Assembly: GCA_016788785.1 (NCBI GenBank) | Contig: JAEUSM010000007.1 | Location: forward strand, 124,001-188,000 | Length of the DNA stretch: 64,000 nt | Reading direction: 5' to 3' | Source: Candidatus Kapaibacterium sp. | GTDB lineage: Bacteria > Bacteroidota > Ignavibacteria > Kapaibacteriales > JAEUSM01 | In this document: in pieces, positions 1-9,724 of the stretch | Layout: each line of letters opens with the position of its first letter | Numbering within the stretch: position 1 is the stretch's first letter | Program-made: the position numbers and the translations under genes | The notes under the pieces: model-generated | Databases searched by the model: none | What the model was told of the DNA's origin: nothing | The model's input: only the letters and a program-made list of their open reading frames with translations

Positions 1-1298
1 TTTTGAATCTCACCGAACGACTCTTGAAGCACATCAAATTTTCCGGTTTCAAAAAGAATATCTACAAAGGTAATACTATTCAAAGGCGTAAATTTATTAA
101 AAACAGATTTATCATACATTCCATTATCGGTAAAGGTCGCATTGTTCATTTCAGGTAATTTCAACGACACATTGAGCGTATGAATACCTTCACATTCGGG
201 TGCTTTATAGGTGAGTTTGTAATAACCACGTAACCTGCGATAAATATCCCCAAAGACAAAAGGAAATTCTCTGGTAGTGTAAATTCTATACAATCTTCCG
301 GCAGTATAATCAGCCATAGATTGCAAAAAGCTTTCATCTGTTAATCCGTATGCAATGGGATAAATAGCAATGCCTTTTGATGATGCATAATTGATAATAC
401 TATCTAATTTGACTTTGGAAGAGTTATCATCACCGTCGCTAAATAGCACAATAGATTTTTGTAAAGTATCCTTTGCATTTAAATATGAAGTATTTATCCC
501 AAAAACTGTTGAGCCTTTTTTCTGATCTAAATGATTAATTGCCATGTGGACAGCATCAAATAAAGCAGTTCCACCCCCATGATTATCTAAACCATTTACT
601 TGAAATTTTGAGCTATAAAACGTTCTGTCATTTGAAAGAGGAACTTCTAACTCAATATTCGTATCAAATTTAATGACACCGATATAATCGGACTTTTTGA
701 TATATTTAAAATTTGCTTGGAGAGCTTCTTGTAGTTTAGTAGCACGTTTTGTACCCATTGAACCTGAATGATCCAACACAAACATAATCGCATGTGAATT
801 GGCAGCGTCTTCACGAATCTCTTCGATTTTATAGTTCTCTACTTTTGTTGAAACACCATTACACGAATCAATTACAGAAAACCAATAATTTTTATAATCT
901 CCAATTCCAGTAAATTTTGGAGGTGCTAATCCACTAATATATTTGCCATCTGCATCATAGAGAAATAATTTTGCTGTTACTTCCTTAGGATAATTATGTG
1001 CATCAACTGACAATACTTCAAAGCGAATTTGTTGGGAAAGAAGTTCTAATTCTTTTTTAACGGATTCTGGAAGATTGAGTCTTTCTGCGGGAGTAAGCTT
1101 CTTGTAGGCTTCAATTCGTTCTAACAACGAAGTATACTGTTGAGCCGATTTCAAATAGACAGGCTTATACCCTTTTGGAGGAAGCATTTTCTCCATTTGG
1201 TCAACCAATGTATGTGGGCAACCAAAGAGGAAAAACACTGGTAAAACCATCAACAATTGTATAACTACTTTACGAAATGAATTCTGTTGTTTTTTCAT
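1..1298 (-). CDS. VWA-domain lipoprotein with the start of an OmpA-like C-terminal domain (3' end outside window)
   Basis: At least 432 residues are encoded before the window edge cuts the gene, so no stop is visible. The N-terminus has a short basic stretch, a hydrophobic run and a lipobox ending at Cys27 (LFGC), which predicts an exported lipoprotein. A von Willebrand A domain follows, with the MIDAS motif DHSGS near residue 173 and a later FSDGDDNSS segment. The last visible residues (VDILFETGKFDV) look like the first strand of an OmpA peptidoglycan-binding domain. From family knowledge, such proteins tether an adhesion or scaffold module to the cell wall. Its ATG overlaps the TGA of the DUF58 gene in an ATGA junction, which suggests translational coupling. 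The VWA call is firm; the OmpA call rests on about 20 residues. Confidence 0.8.
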   Translation of the reverse strand, partial: MKKQQNSFRKVVIQLLMVLPVFFLFGCPHTLVDQMEKMLPPKGYKPVYLKSAQQYTSLLERIEAYKKLTPAERLNLPESVKKELELLSQQIRFEVLSVDAHNYPKEVTAKLFLYDADGKYISGLAPPKFTGIGDYKNYWFSVIDSCNGVSTKVENYKIEEIREDAANSHAIMFVLDHSGSMGTKRATKLQEALQANFKYIKKSDYIGVIKFDTNIELEVPLSNDRTFYSSKFQVNGLDNHGGGTALFDAVHMAINHLDQKKGSTVFGINTSYLNAKDTLQKSIVLFSDGDDNSSKVKLDSIINYASSKGIAIYPIAYGLTDESFLQSMADYTAGRLYRIYTTREFPFVFGDIYRRLRGYYKLTYKAPECEGIHTLNVSLKLPEMNNATFTDNGMYDKSVFNKFTPLNSITFVDILFETGKFDVLQESFGEIQ

Positions 1299-2188
1299 AA
1301 AGAATTCCGTTTCACCATATATTCTCTCAATGCTTTGTCGAATGGTTGATCAGTTGTTATCAGGTGATAGTCCACTTTTTGCTGTCGACAAATATTTCGA
1401 ATCGTATTGCAATGTTGCTCAATTGCATTTTTGTAGGAATGTTGAATTTGATTGGGAACTGTTGACATTTCCTCAGCAGTTTCCATATCTTTGAAGGCAG
1501 TAGCAAAACCAAATTTGAAATCAACTTCACGAGGATCTAACAGTTGTAATACAATCATTTCGTGATGATTGTGTCGAAAATGTCTGATTGATTGTTTGAT
1601 TTTATCTACATCGTCAAAAAAATCGCTAATAAGGATAACGATTCCACGTCGAGATATGCGTTCTACAAGCGAATGCAATGCAGAGGCAGTGTTTGTAGTG
1701 TTTGTAGGTTTAATAGCGTCTAAACGTTGCAAAAGTTCTTGTATATACGATATTTTTGCTCGAGATGGCAAATAGTCAACAACTTCATTGTGATATATTG
1801 CCAATCCACATGCATCTTTTTGTTTGATGATCAAATAACTCATTGATGCTGCCAAATACGTTGCATATTCTAATTTTGAGATATTTCCTTTTGATGCATA
1901 CCCCATAGAACCACTAACATCAACTGCTATTAATGCACGAAGATTGGTTTCTTCTTCAAATTGTTTCACGAAGTATTTATTCGTTCTCGCAAACACTTTC
2001 CAATCAATATACCGTAATTCATCTCCTTGTTGGTATTGCCTATGTTCAGCAAATTCAACACTAAATCCATGATACGGTGAGCGATGCATACCAGTTATAA
2101 AACCTTCTACAACCAATCGAGCTTTTAACTCTAATGATTCTAATTGTGATACATATTTTGGCTGAAGATACTTTTTATACTCTTGCAT
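1295..2188 (-). CDS. DUF58 domain protein (VWA-like fold)
   Basis: This 297-residue protein carries the DUF58 signature RYIDWKVFARTN at residues 59-70, followed by the MIDAS-like DVSGSMG at 90-96 at the start of a VWA fold. DUF58 proteins usually work with MoxR-type AAA ATPases and membrane VWA (Bat) proteins; their biochemical role is poorly defined, with envelope stress and complex assembly proposed. Here the partner downstream is a VWA lipoprotein, coupled by an ATGA overlap, while the only MoxR gene in the window lies 45 kb away. The length is normal. The ATG at 2188 starts just before the first conserved residues, 6 bases after the L,D-transpeptidase stop. Confidence 0.88.
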   Translation of the reverse strand: MQEYKKYLQPKYVSQLESLELKARLVVEGFITGMHRSPYHGFSVEFAEHRQYQQGDELRYIDWKVFARTNKYFVKQFEEETNLRALIAVDVSGSMGYASKGNISKLEYATYLAASMSYLIIKQKDACGLAIYHNEVVDYLPSRAKISYIQELLQRLDAIKPTNTTNTASALHSLVERISRRGIVILISDFFDDVDKIKQSIRHFRHNHHEMIVLQLLDPREVDFKFGFATAFKDMETAEEMSTVPNQIQHSYKNAIEQHCNTIRNICRQQKVDYHLITTDQPFDKALREYMVKRNSL

Positions 2189-2194
2189 TCAGAA

Positions 2195-3094
2195 TTATTT
2201 ATTGGATGTTAATTGTTTACGCCATTCAGTATGTTCAAAAACTTCCGCTTTCGATTTTTCAAAAAATGCCATAATTTCTGCTTCAGAAACTTCCGTTACT
2301 TGTGGATTTGAAGGCAATTGTTTCCACGGTTGAGGTTTTGAATAATCGTAATCACCAAAAATAATGACCGGTGTACCGTAAACCATTTTTTTCATACCAG
2401 CTGTACCTGTTTTAGAACCTTCTGCCCATGCAAAAAACCATTTTGCATCATCAAGCATTAACCGTACACACCCGTGTGATGCAGGTCTACCTGGCATATC
2501 ATAGAGATGCATGGAAATTCCACCACCTTTTGGGTCTATATTCCAACTCCACTGTAAAATCCAATTTGAATCTACCGTACTACGATGCCAACGAGATTTC
2601 CAATAGGCATAGTATTGACCTTCTGGGGTTTTCGTTGCTTTTTTTCCGGTGCTAACTGGTCCCCATCGTGTTAGTTTACCATTTTCGTAGGCTCCAAAAG
2701 CTTGAACTTTGCGAGAAACTACAACAAATTTGGGGATAGATGCTATGGAGTCTAATTGTAGTGGATAAGGAGAATAGTCCAATGGATTTAATGAACCAGA
2801 AGGAATAATAAATTCTTCCCCATTTCTTGTGCCTCCACGACGATTAATTTTGAGTGTCATCATATACAATGAATCACCCAATTCTTTTCGAAGTTCTTTA
2901 CCGTTACTTACTTTCTTACTTGTGTAGGAAACTGGAGCTTTTTGTGGGATGACCTTTTTTGGTAGCACCTTTTGTTCTACTACAGATGCTTGAGCATCCT
3001 TTGTCGAACAACTATCAACAACACATAGTAATCCACACAACAAAAAAACCGTTGTAATTTTCGATAAAACTGACGTAGAATAAAATGTTCGCAT
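2195..3094 (-). CDS. L,D-transpeptidase (YkuD domain) lipoprotein
   Basis: The 299-residue product has a hydrophobic N-terminus and a plausible lipobox at Cys29 (VDSC), so it is probably anchored on the periplasmic side of a membrane. The YkuD catalytic core covers about residues 122-230 and holds the active-site motif SHGCVR, with Cys209 as nucleophile, preceded by His196 in MHLYDM. Family members form 3-3 peptidoglycan cross-links or attach lipoproteins to peptidoglycan; which applies here is not visible. It sits 20 bases downstream of yebC and 6 bases upstream of the DUF58 gene on the same strand, so it is likely co-transcribed. The enzyme class is secure. Confidence 0.9.
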   Translation of the reverse strand: MRTFYSTSVLSKITTVFLLCGLLCVVDSCSTKDAQASVVEQKVLPKKVIPQKAPVSYTSKKVSNGKELRKELGDSLYMMTLKINRRGGTRNGEEFIIPSGSLNPLDYSPYPLQLDSIASIPKFVVVSRKVQAFGAYENGKLTRWGPVSTGKKATKTPEGQYYAYWKSRWHRSTVDSNWILQWSWNIDPKGGGISMHLYDMPGRPASHGCVRLMLDDAKWFFAWAEGSKTGTAGMKKMVYGTPVIIFGDYDYSKPQPWKQLPSNPQVTEVSEAEIMAFFEKSKAEVFEHTEWRKQLTSNK

Positions 3095-3114
3095 AGGCTT
3101 TGCTAATTTAGTAC

Positions 3115-3843
3115 TTAATCAGTAAATTCATAGTTGGTATATAATTCCTGTACATCGTCATGTTCTTCGAAAACATCTATCAATTTTTCAATTGGTTTTC
3201 TATCTTCTTCGGAGATAATTTTGACGGTGTTTTTAGGAAAATACTGAAATTTTGTTGAATCAACAACATACCCAAGAGAAATTAACGCTTGTTCACACTG
3301 TGCTAATTGGTCTGGTGAACATAGAATAAGAGAAACATCATCATCTACCAAACAATCGTCAGCACCAATTTCTATGGTCGTCTCTAAAAGTTGTTCTTCT
3401 GAAACTCCATTTGTTTGAATGGTAATAACGCCCAAATAGTCAAAATTCCATGAAACTGCATTTGTTTCTCCAAGATTTCCACCATATTTGGCAAAAGCAG
3501 CTCGTATTTCTGCAATCGTCCGCTTTCTATTATCCGTTGCAGTCTCAATGATGAACATCACTCCTGAAGAACCATAACCCTCAAAGGTGATTTCTTCGTA
3601 GGACGATCCTTCAATTTCTCCAGTTCCACGTTGAATTCCTTTTTTGATGGTATCTGAGGACATATTCACGCTCCGTCCAGCTTGGATAGCCATTCGAAGT
3701 CGAGGATTTGCATTCGGATCACCTCCACCAATTTTTGCTGCGATGATGATTTCTTTGGCAATTCGTGTAAAGACCTTACCACGCTTTTTATCTGTTGCAG
3801 CTTTTCGGTGCTTTATATTCGCCCATTTACTATGACCTGCCAT
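3115..3843 (-). CDS. yebC: YebC/PmpR family regulator (TACO1 family)
   Basis: This 242-residue protein starts with the family hallmark MAGHSKWANIKHRK and keeps the conserved GGGDPNANPRL and GYGSSGVMF segments. Family members are described as DNA-binding regulators (PmpR) and, more recently, as ribosome-associated factors that help translation of proline stretches (TACO1 and YebC work). Which role dominates here cannot be read from sequence. It starts 6 bases after the stop of the subtilase gene and is followed closely by the L,D-transpeptidase gene. Length and start agree with the family. Confidence 0.96.
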   Translation of the reverse strand: MAGHSKWANIKHRKAATDKKRGKVFTRIAKEIIIAAKIGGGDPNANPRLRMAIQAGRSVNMSSDTIKKGIQRGTGEIEGSSYEEITFEGYGSSGVMFIIETATDNRKRTIAEIRAAFAKYGGNLGETNAVSWNFDYLGVITIQTNGVSEEQLLETTIEIGADDCLVDDDVSLILCSPDQLAQCEQALISLGYVVDSTKFQYFPKNTVKIISEEDRKPIEKLIDVFEEHDDVQELYTNYEFTD

Positions 3844-3849
3844 GAATCC

Positions 3850-6636
3850 TTATCGAGTTATAGTGACTAATGATGTTTGGGAAAGTGCATTTTCACCAAT
3901 ATGTTCAAACAGATACACTCCAATTGGCAAAGAATTAGTCGTAAAACTTGTTCTATTTTCAATCGGCATTGACAAAATCTCTTTTCCAGATAAATTTCTT
4001 ACAACTAATTGACCTTTTCTCGGCACTACAATGTTCACAACATTACTTGTTGGATTTGGAAACACCTCAAAAGTAGTTCTGTCTGCATGTTCTTGTACTG
4101 ATACATACGTTGCATTCATACACTCTTTGAGTTTTGCTTCTAATGTTATTGCATTATGTGAAAATCCCATACATACAAAACATTCTTTTTCTTCCCCTGG
4201 AGCTAATCCCTCTTCAAAAGTAATAGAAAGTGATGCAGCTATATCTGTATCTAAATTATTATTAAATTCATTTTGTCCACGTAGTTTTGAATAAATTGAA
4301 GACCCTCTTAAAATATCACGATTTTCACCAATTGCTTTAAACGTGAGGTCAGATTCTTTCGAACTAATGGACATTCCTATTGTATTCTCTGTTTTAGGCC
4401 TAGTAACTTTAAGTGCTGAGTTTTGGAATGGAACTCCCATCGTTGCTTCTGGAAATAGTGTTACAGAATTTTTGGATCCTCCAGGTCCTAAATCCCAATC
4501 CATATAATAACCTATTGAAGGCATATCAATTTTTGATTGATTTGTATTTTTCAGTTTAATTGTATGTCTTGTTACTGTTGTTGTCGATGAATGCGGAATT
4601 GCTTTTACTTCAATTTCAACACCATTTTTATTAAAAACACTTAGATTATTATTGTCACTATAAATAGGTTTAGTAATATCAAATTTGAATTCGTTTTCTG
4701 TCTCTGATGCCATTGAATACGCAGTAGATGCCGTAAATTCATTATTTCCTGCAGTGTACATCAATATAGCATTTTCTAAAAATGATGAAATCGGTCTTAC
4801 TCCAAACCCTTCTCCAATTTTTTCACCTGCAAAATACTCATACCCAACTGTTCCATTTGCGAATAATGAATAAATCAAAGAATCATTTTGAATAATTGAA
4901 TATGGTTTTTGATTGACAAACAATGTGTGAGCAAAGTTTGAATAACCTTTGCCATCATTGAAATCAATTCTAAAAATCAGAATGTCATTTGGTAAACTAT
5001 TCACAACAAATTGAAATGGGCCTATTACTTGTTCTTCATTTCGTGCAATGTTAGCAATAGTTACCGTTGGATTTATAAGTGATACACTTCCTGAAAAATC
5101 ACTCGGTGCTGTTAATGTACAATTGATACCAGAACTAGCACCCAAAAAGTTTTTCACTGGAAGATACATATTAACAGTGTCGCCAATTTTATAAGAATAT
5201 AAAACTTGACCATTGTTGTATTTATACAGTGGATCTCGTAAAGGACGAATTCCAGGTTTATCCAAAGGAAGGTTAGAAACTGCTTTCAACGCATTGATGC
5301 TACCACCAATGTATGGTGCATCGAATTGATTTTGTGCTGAAATGTCATCGACGCTATTGCGAGCATGCTCTAAGGCTTCCATAGCGGTTAACTCAGGATA
5401 TTTGCCAAGTATCAAGGCAACAACTCCAGCTACCATAGGAGAAGCATACGATGTTCCAATGAGTGATCCAGCATAACCTGAAGCACCGGAAATACTATAG
5501 GAGTTATTTCCCGGAGCCATGACTCCCAAATTTGCTCCTAAGGATGAAGTAGGGGTAACCCTTCCTGATAAATCTGTTTCTCCAACACCCAACACACCGA
5601 AATAACTTGCAGGGTAAACAGCTTCAGAGAACGTACTTTCATTTCCAGCAGCAACAACAATTGCCATATCTCGTGCTACGCAAAAATCAATAATTGATTG
5701 GAAAATTGGCGATTTGTTTCCTCCAACTCCCCACGAACAATTCGCAACCTTAAATCCTCGTAAAGCTGCATACACTAATGCTTGATATCCAAAAAAATCT
5801 TTGACGGATTGATTTTCTCTGGTAAAAACTTTAAGAGGAAACACCCTGCATTTATTCCCAACACCAGCTATTCCAATACCATTATTTGCAGTTGCACCTA
5901 CGATACCTGTTACGCCGTTTCCATGGTCATTTGGATTGAAAGTATTTCCCCATTGACCACCATCTTCATATTCTTTTGCAAAATTCAACCCATTGTAATC
6001 ATCTATATAGCCATTGCCATCATCATCAATATTATTATTCGGAATTTCATTGGTATTAACAGCAATATTATCTTTCAAATCCGGATGGTCTTGTGCAGCA
6101 CCATCATCAATAACTGCAACAACAATTGATGGTGAACCATCGTAAACATTCCACGCTTCTTTGGCTTTGATAACATCTAAATAATCTTGTTGGGATATCA
6201 ACGGATCATTGGGAGTTGAAGTTGTAGATTGAAGTTTTGGGAGATAATCATAGGCAATGAATTCAACTTGCTTTGTTCCGAACAATGAACGTACAACTTC
6301 CTCATTTGTTCGTTCGTCTTTCCACTCAATGATAAATGTACGCAACAGTGGTTCTTCAGCACGAATGATTGAAGCTCTTTTTGTCGTAAAATCCTTCGTT
6401 ATTAAGTAATTATATTGATCGTATGTCAATGATTGATGTGGTTTTAAAATTCTATCAGCGACTGTGAAGCCATGAAACACTTCATTTACATTTGCCTCAG
6501 GAAGCAATCGTACCCACAATCTACCTTTTTTATAGTCGACTGTTGATTTTTTTGGTACATTTGTAAAAGAAAAACTATTCGTAACTCCGAAGTTGAAGAG
6601 AAATAAAACAATGGCAATACGTACGATGATTTTCAT
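3850..6636 (-). CDS. Secreted subtilisin-like (S8) serine protease with T9SS sorting domain
   Basis: A 928-residue exported protease. After a signal peptide (about 1-24) and an N-terminal prodomain-like region comes the S8 domain, about residues 160-450, with a complete triad: Asp177 in AVIDDG, His238 in NDHGNGV, Ser396 in GTSYASP, plus the oxyanion Asn332 in AAGNES. Beta-rich segments follow, and the last 80 or so residues form a type A T9SS sorting domain (FEVFPNPTSNVVNI at its start). From family knowledge it would cross the outer membrane by the T9SS and be released or attached at the surface. Substrate unknown. It is first in the minus-strand run that continues with yebC. The 57-base gap to divergent dnaX must hold both promoters. 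Confidence 0.93.
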   Translation of the reverse strand: MKIIVRIAIVLFLFNFGVTNSFSFTNVPKKSTVDYKKGRLWVRLLPEANVNEVFHGFTVADRILKPHQSLTYDQYNYLITKDFTTKRASIIRAEEPLLRTFIIEWKDERTNEEVVRSLFGTKQVEFIAYDYLPKLQSTTSTPNDPLISQQDYLDVIKAKEAWNVYDGSPSIVVAVIDDGAAQDHPDLKDNIAVNTNEIPNNNIDDDGNGYIDDYNGLNFAKEYEDGGQWGNTFNPNDHGNGVTGIVGATANNGIGIAGVGNKCRVFPLKVFTRENQSVKDFFGYQALVYAALRGFKVANCSWGVGGNKSPIFQSIIDFCVARDMAIVVAAGNESTFSEAVYPASYFGVLGVGETDLSGRVTPTSSLGANLGVMAPGNNSYSISGASGYAGSLIGTSYASPMVAGVVALILGKYPELTAMEALEHARNSVDDISAQNQFDAPYIGGSINALKAVSNLPLDKPGIRPLRDPLYKYNNGQVLYSYKIGDTVNMYLPVKNFLGASSGINCTLTAPSDFSGSVSLINPTVTIANIARNEEQVIGPFQFVVNSLPNDILIFRIDFNDGKGYSNFAHTLFVNQKPYSIIQNDSLIYSLFANGTVGYEYFAGEKIGEGFGVRPISSFLENAILMYTAGNNEFTASTAYSMASETENEFKFDITKPIYSDNNNLSVFNKNGVEIEVKAIPHSSTTTVTRHTIKLKNTNQSKIDMPSIGYYMDWDLGPGGSKNSVTLFPEATMGVPFQNSALKVTRPKTENTIGMSISSKESDLTFKAIGENRDILRGSSIYSKLRGQNEFNNNLDTDIAASLSITFEEGLAPGEEKECFVCMGFSHNAITLEAKLKECMNATYVSVQEHADRTTFEVFPNPTSNVVNIVVPRKGQLVVRNLSGKEILSMPIENRTSFTTNSLPIGVYLFEHIGENALSQTSLVTITR

Positions 6637-6693
6637 TGTGAATGGTAATTTCGTTAATAATTTCGTTTTTTTACACTAATAGTCATTAATTTT

Positions 6694-8400
6694 ATGGAAA
6701 GCAATTATGTAGTAACAGCCAGAAAGTGGAGACCTCTACGATTTGATGCAATAGTGGGTCAAGATCACATATCCACTACCTTAAAAAATGCTATAGAATT
6801 AAAACGAGTTCATCACGCGTATATTTTCACAGGACCTCGTGGAGTAGGGAAAACAACTTCTGCACGTGTACTTGCAAAAGCATTAAATTGCATGAATCTT
6901 CAAAATGATTTGGAGCCTTGTGGCGAATGTGTTTCATGTAATTCCATCACTCAAGGAAACTCTATCGATGTTATCGAGATAGATGGAGCATCCAATAATG
7001 GAGTTGACGACGTTCGAAAACTTCGCGAAAACTCAAAATATCCTCCAGTAAATGGCAAGTATAAAGTCTATATTATCGATGAGGTTCACATGCTTTCAAC
7101 ATCAGCATTTAATGCATTGTTGAAAACATTAGAAGAACCACCTCCTCATTTACTGTTTATTTTTGCAACGACGGAAATTCATAAAGTACCTGCAACGATT
7201 GTAAGTAGATGCCAGCGATTTGATTTTCGAAGAATGGATATCAAAAATATCGTTTCTCAATTGCAGTTCATTGCTCTACAAGAACACATCACCATTGATG
7301 AACCGACGCTGTTACTTATCGCAAAACAAGCAGATGGTTCTATGCGTGATTCGCAAAGTATTTTCGACAAAGTCATAGCATTTTGTGGGAAAGATATCAC
7401 GATTTCTGCAGCTCGAAATGCACTCAGTGTCATTGATGATGATTTGTTTTTTGATATTACAACGGCAATTTATCATCGTGATGCGAAAAAGATGTTTGAA
7501 ATAGTTTCTGTAGTAACAAGTGGTGGATTTAGCGTTCATGAGTGTTTTAATGGACTAATCGAACATTTTCGAAACATACTTTTAGTTCAATCTACCGGCA
7601 AAACAGATTTGTTAGAAGTTGCGGAACAGTATAAAGTTCGATATTCTGAAGAAGCAACGAAATTTTCTAATGCAGATATTTTACGCTTTGTTGGAGTTGT
7701 TCAAAGTGCCGAACAACAATTGAAAACCAGCACACAACATACTATTCGTTTGGAATTGGCATTAGTAGAAATGTCACAAATGGGAAGGGTTTATGAGATT
7801 ACAGAACTTATATCCATTGTAAAAAATCAACTCCAAGGTATCGTAGAGGATGATGTACCAGCTACAATGCAAGAAAGTACTCCAGTATATTCTCCTTCTG
7901 CAGAAAAAAGAGTTATGACAACAACTGAGTTAGTTACACCAACAGTTACAAAAGAACCAGCAACACTTAGCGAAGTAAACAATCAACCAATAACACATGC
8001 TGAACTATACAAAGGTTGGGAACAAATGATTGCAACGAATCAGAATATGTTTTTGATTTTGCAAACATTGTTGATGAATACTGTCCCATCGTTTGATATT
8101 GATGATTCAGTAGTGACGTGTTTTTGTGAAAATGACACTGTTTTCAATGAAATGAATTCGCTGAAAAAAGAAATTCAGCAACAGTTGAGAAAAATCACTT
8201 CAAATCAAGTTTTACAATTTGAGTGTATTTTGAAAGAACAGAATCATATTTCTAGAACTATACCTGCAGAAATTGAACCTATTGAGTCAACTGGTGGTTC
8301 TTTGGAAATACTTGAGAAGTTAAGTGAATCAAAACAAGCAATATTAACAGAAATTGAATCAACCTTGTCAAAACTTTTTGGTGCCAGAATTATTCTCTAA
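6694..8400 (+). CDS. dnaX: DNA polymerase III subunit gamma/tau
   Basis: This 568-residue AAA+ protein is the clamp-loader ATPase of the replisome. It has Walker A GPRGVGKTT (47-55), the zinc-binding cysteines 66, 76, 79 and 82, the Walker B/DEAH-like IIDEVHML (127-134), and the sensor/arginine-finger segment ATIVSRCQRFDF. The conserved N-terminal start (YVVTARKWRP) fixes the ATG at 6694. The region after about residue 370 is less conserved, as expected for the tau-specific part. I saw no obvious A-run frameshift site for a shorter gamma product, but did not examine this exhaustively. It is followed 15 bases later by a small lipoprotein gene. Confidence 0.97.
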   Translation: MESNYVVTARKWRPLRFDAIVGQDHISTTLKNAIELKRVHHAYIFTGPRGVGKTTSARVLAKALNCMNLQNDLEPCGECVSCNSITQGNSIDVIEIDGASNNGVDDVRKLRENSKYPPVNGKYKVYIIDEVHMLSTSAFNALLKTLEEPPPHLLFIFATTEIHKVPATIVSRCQRFDFRRMDIKNIVSQLQFIALQEHITIDEPTLLLIAKQADGSMRDSQSIFDKVIAFCGKDITISAARNALSVIDDDLFFDITTAIYHRDAKKMFEIVSVVTSGGFSVHECFNGLIEHFRNILLVQSTGKTDLLEVAEQYKVRYSEEATKFSNADILRFVGVVQSAEQQLKTSTQHTIRLELALVEMSQMGRVYEITELISIVKNQLQGIVEDDVPATMQESTPVYSPSAEKRVMTTTELVTPTVTKEPATLSEVNNQPITHAELYKGWEQMIATNQNMFLILQTLLMNTVPSFDIDDSVVTCFCENDTVFNEMNSLKKEIQQQLRKITSNQVLQFECILKEQNHISRTIPAEIEPIESTGGSLEILEKLSESKQAILTEIESTLSKLFGARIIL

Positions 8401-8415
8401 ATCATTGAAGCAATT

Positions 8416-8934
8416 ATGAACTATAGTATTTTCATTCTAGTAATCAGTCTCGGAATCATCATTACTTCCTGTGGTGGATTGGACCCAACAAAAGAACCGA
8501 TTATTCCTGCAACACAAAAACCACTTGTTGAAGGTACTATTCACTTTGCTGGTGGTAAAACTGCATGGCCTCCCAAAGATTCGGCATTAGAAATTAGGGT
8601 AGTATTTTTTCAGAAATATCCACCAGATTCAAATTTGGTTTTAGCTATTTCGACAGGTGAAGCATTTTTTACGGATACGATTCAACGATTTAGTGATTCT
8701 TCGTCGTTTCGGTTGAGACGTGATGAAGTGAATAAAGCACTGCCCTTGGAATTTCCGTATGTCGTAGTAGCATTGCGTTTTGGTGGCAATTTCTTCACAG
8801 ATTGGAGAGCTGTTGGTGTATATTCCGTTGAAAACGATCAATCACAACCCTTAAAAATCACCGTAGACACCATTAATACAGTGAAATTACAAATACCCGT
8901 AGACTTTACGAACCCACCCCCACAACCATTTTAG
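8416..8934 (+). CDS. Hypothetical lipoprotein
   Basis: A 172-residue protein with a hydrophobic N-terminus and a lipobox ending at Cys19 (IITSC followed by GG). The mature part is predicted to be beta-rich and has no family I recognise. It follows dnaX by 15 bases on the same strand, so co-transcription is likely. Its last 29 bases overlap the 3' end of the convergent hydrolase gene, so the two stops lie inside each other's coding sequence. The lipobox and closeness to dnaX support a real gene; the function is unknown. Confidence 0.75.
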   Translation: MNYSIFILVISLGIIITSCGGLDPTKEPIIPATQKPLVEGTIHFAGGKTAWPPKDSALEIRVVFFQKYPPDSNLVLAISTGEAFFTDTIQRFSDSSSFRLRRDEVNKALPLEFPYVVVALRFGGNFFTDWRAVGVYSVENDQSQPLKITVDTINTVKLQIPVDFTNPPPQPF

Positions 8935-9724
8935 TGGACGAATTGCCAGATACTTTTTCCGAATAGGCAATAGTTGCCAAAACTGATGCTATAAAAACTT
9001 GTGGAGGAACTGTTTTCAGAGAATGTTTAGCAAATGGTATGACTTGCAAGGTTCCTTTTGGTAATGCTGTTGCCAATTCTATTGCTTCAGAAACTGGTAT
9101 AAATTCATCGAATGCACCAACACTCACAACAACAGGACATTCGACAGAAAGTATGTCCTCTATGTGTAAGCCATTCTTATAAACTTCTGTAAGTACTGAT
9201 TGCCCAGCTTTTAACACTTCTTGCCATTTTTCACCATGGTCTTGCAACATAAATTGAGCTGCTTTAGGATTTTTTTCCAAAATGAGATTAGGTGAAACCA
9301 ACATATTCATTGTTGAATATATATTCTCATTCCAAAAAAACTTCGTAGCATGCATTGTTACGCTTTTCACAATATCTGGTCTTTTTCTCGCAAGATTTAA
9401 TCCGATATATCCACCCAAACTATAACCCACGAAATGTACTGATGTTGCATTACATTGTTGCAACACATCGACAACATCATTAGTCATTTGTTCTATGGTT
9501 AGTGGTGAGACACTCAATTCATTTTTACCGTGAGAACGCAATTCTATGGAAATAACACCAAAATTTGCTGGTACCAAAGACAAAAATGCATTCCATTGTT
9601 CTTTTGAAGATGCTAAACCTGGTAAAAACACAATAATAGGCAACGATGCAGAAGATTCTACAAGTTCAATCGAAACATTTAGTGAATAAAGATCCGTTGT
9701 TGAGGCTATTTGAATTTCTTTCAT
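8906..9724 (-). CDS. Alpha/beta-fold hydrolase
   Basis: The 272-residue product is a typical alpha/beta hydrolase: an oxyanion-side HG-like motif LPGLASS (34-40), nucleophile Ser102 in GYSLGG, acid Asp206 in GAFDEFIP and base His234 in FAKHSL. There is no signal peptide, so it should be cytoplasmic. The superfamily covers esterases, lactonases, haloperoxidases and BioH-like enzymes; nothing visible here picks one. Its ATG overlaps the TGA of the CBS-domain gene (ATGA), indicating coupling, and its 3' end overlaps the opposing lipoprotein gene by 29 bases. Confidence 0.87.
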   Translation of the reverse strand: MKEIQIASTTDLYSLNVSIELVESSASLPIIVFLPGLASSKEQWNAFLSLVPANFGVISIELRSHGKNELSVSPLTIEQMTNDVVDVLQQCNATSVHFVGYSLGGYIGLNLARKRPDIVKSVTMHATKFFWNENIYSTMNMLVSPNLILEKNPKAAQFMLQDHGEKWQEVLKAGQSVLTEVYKNGLHIEDILSVECPVVVSVGAFDEFIPVSEAIELATALPKGTLQVIPFAKHSLKTVPPQVFIASVLATIAYSEKVSGNSSTKMVVGVGS

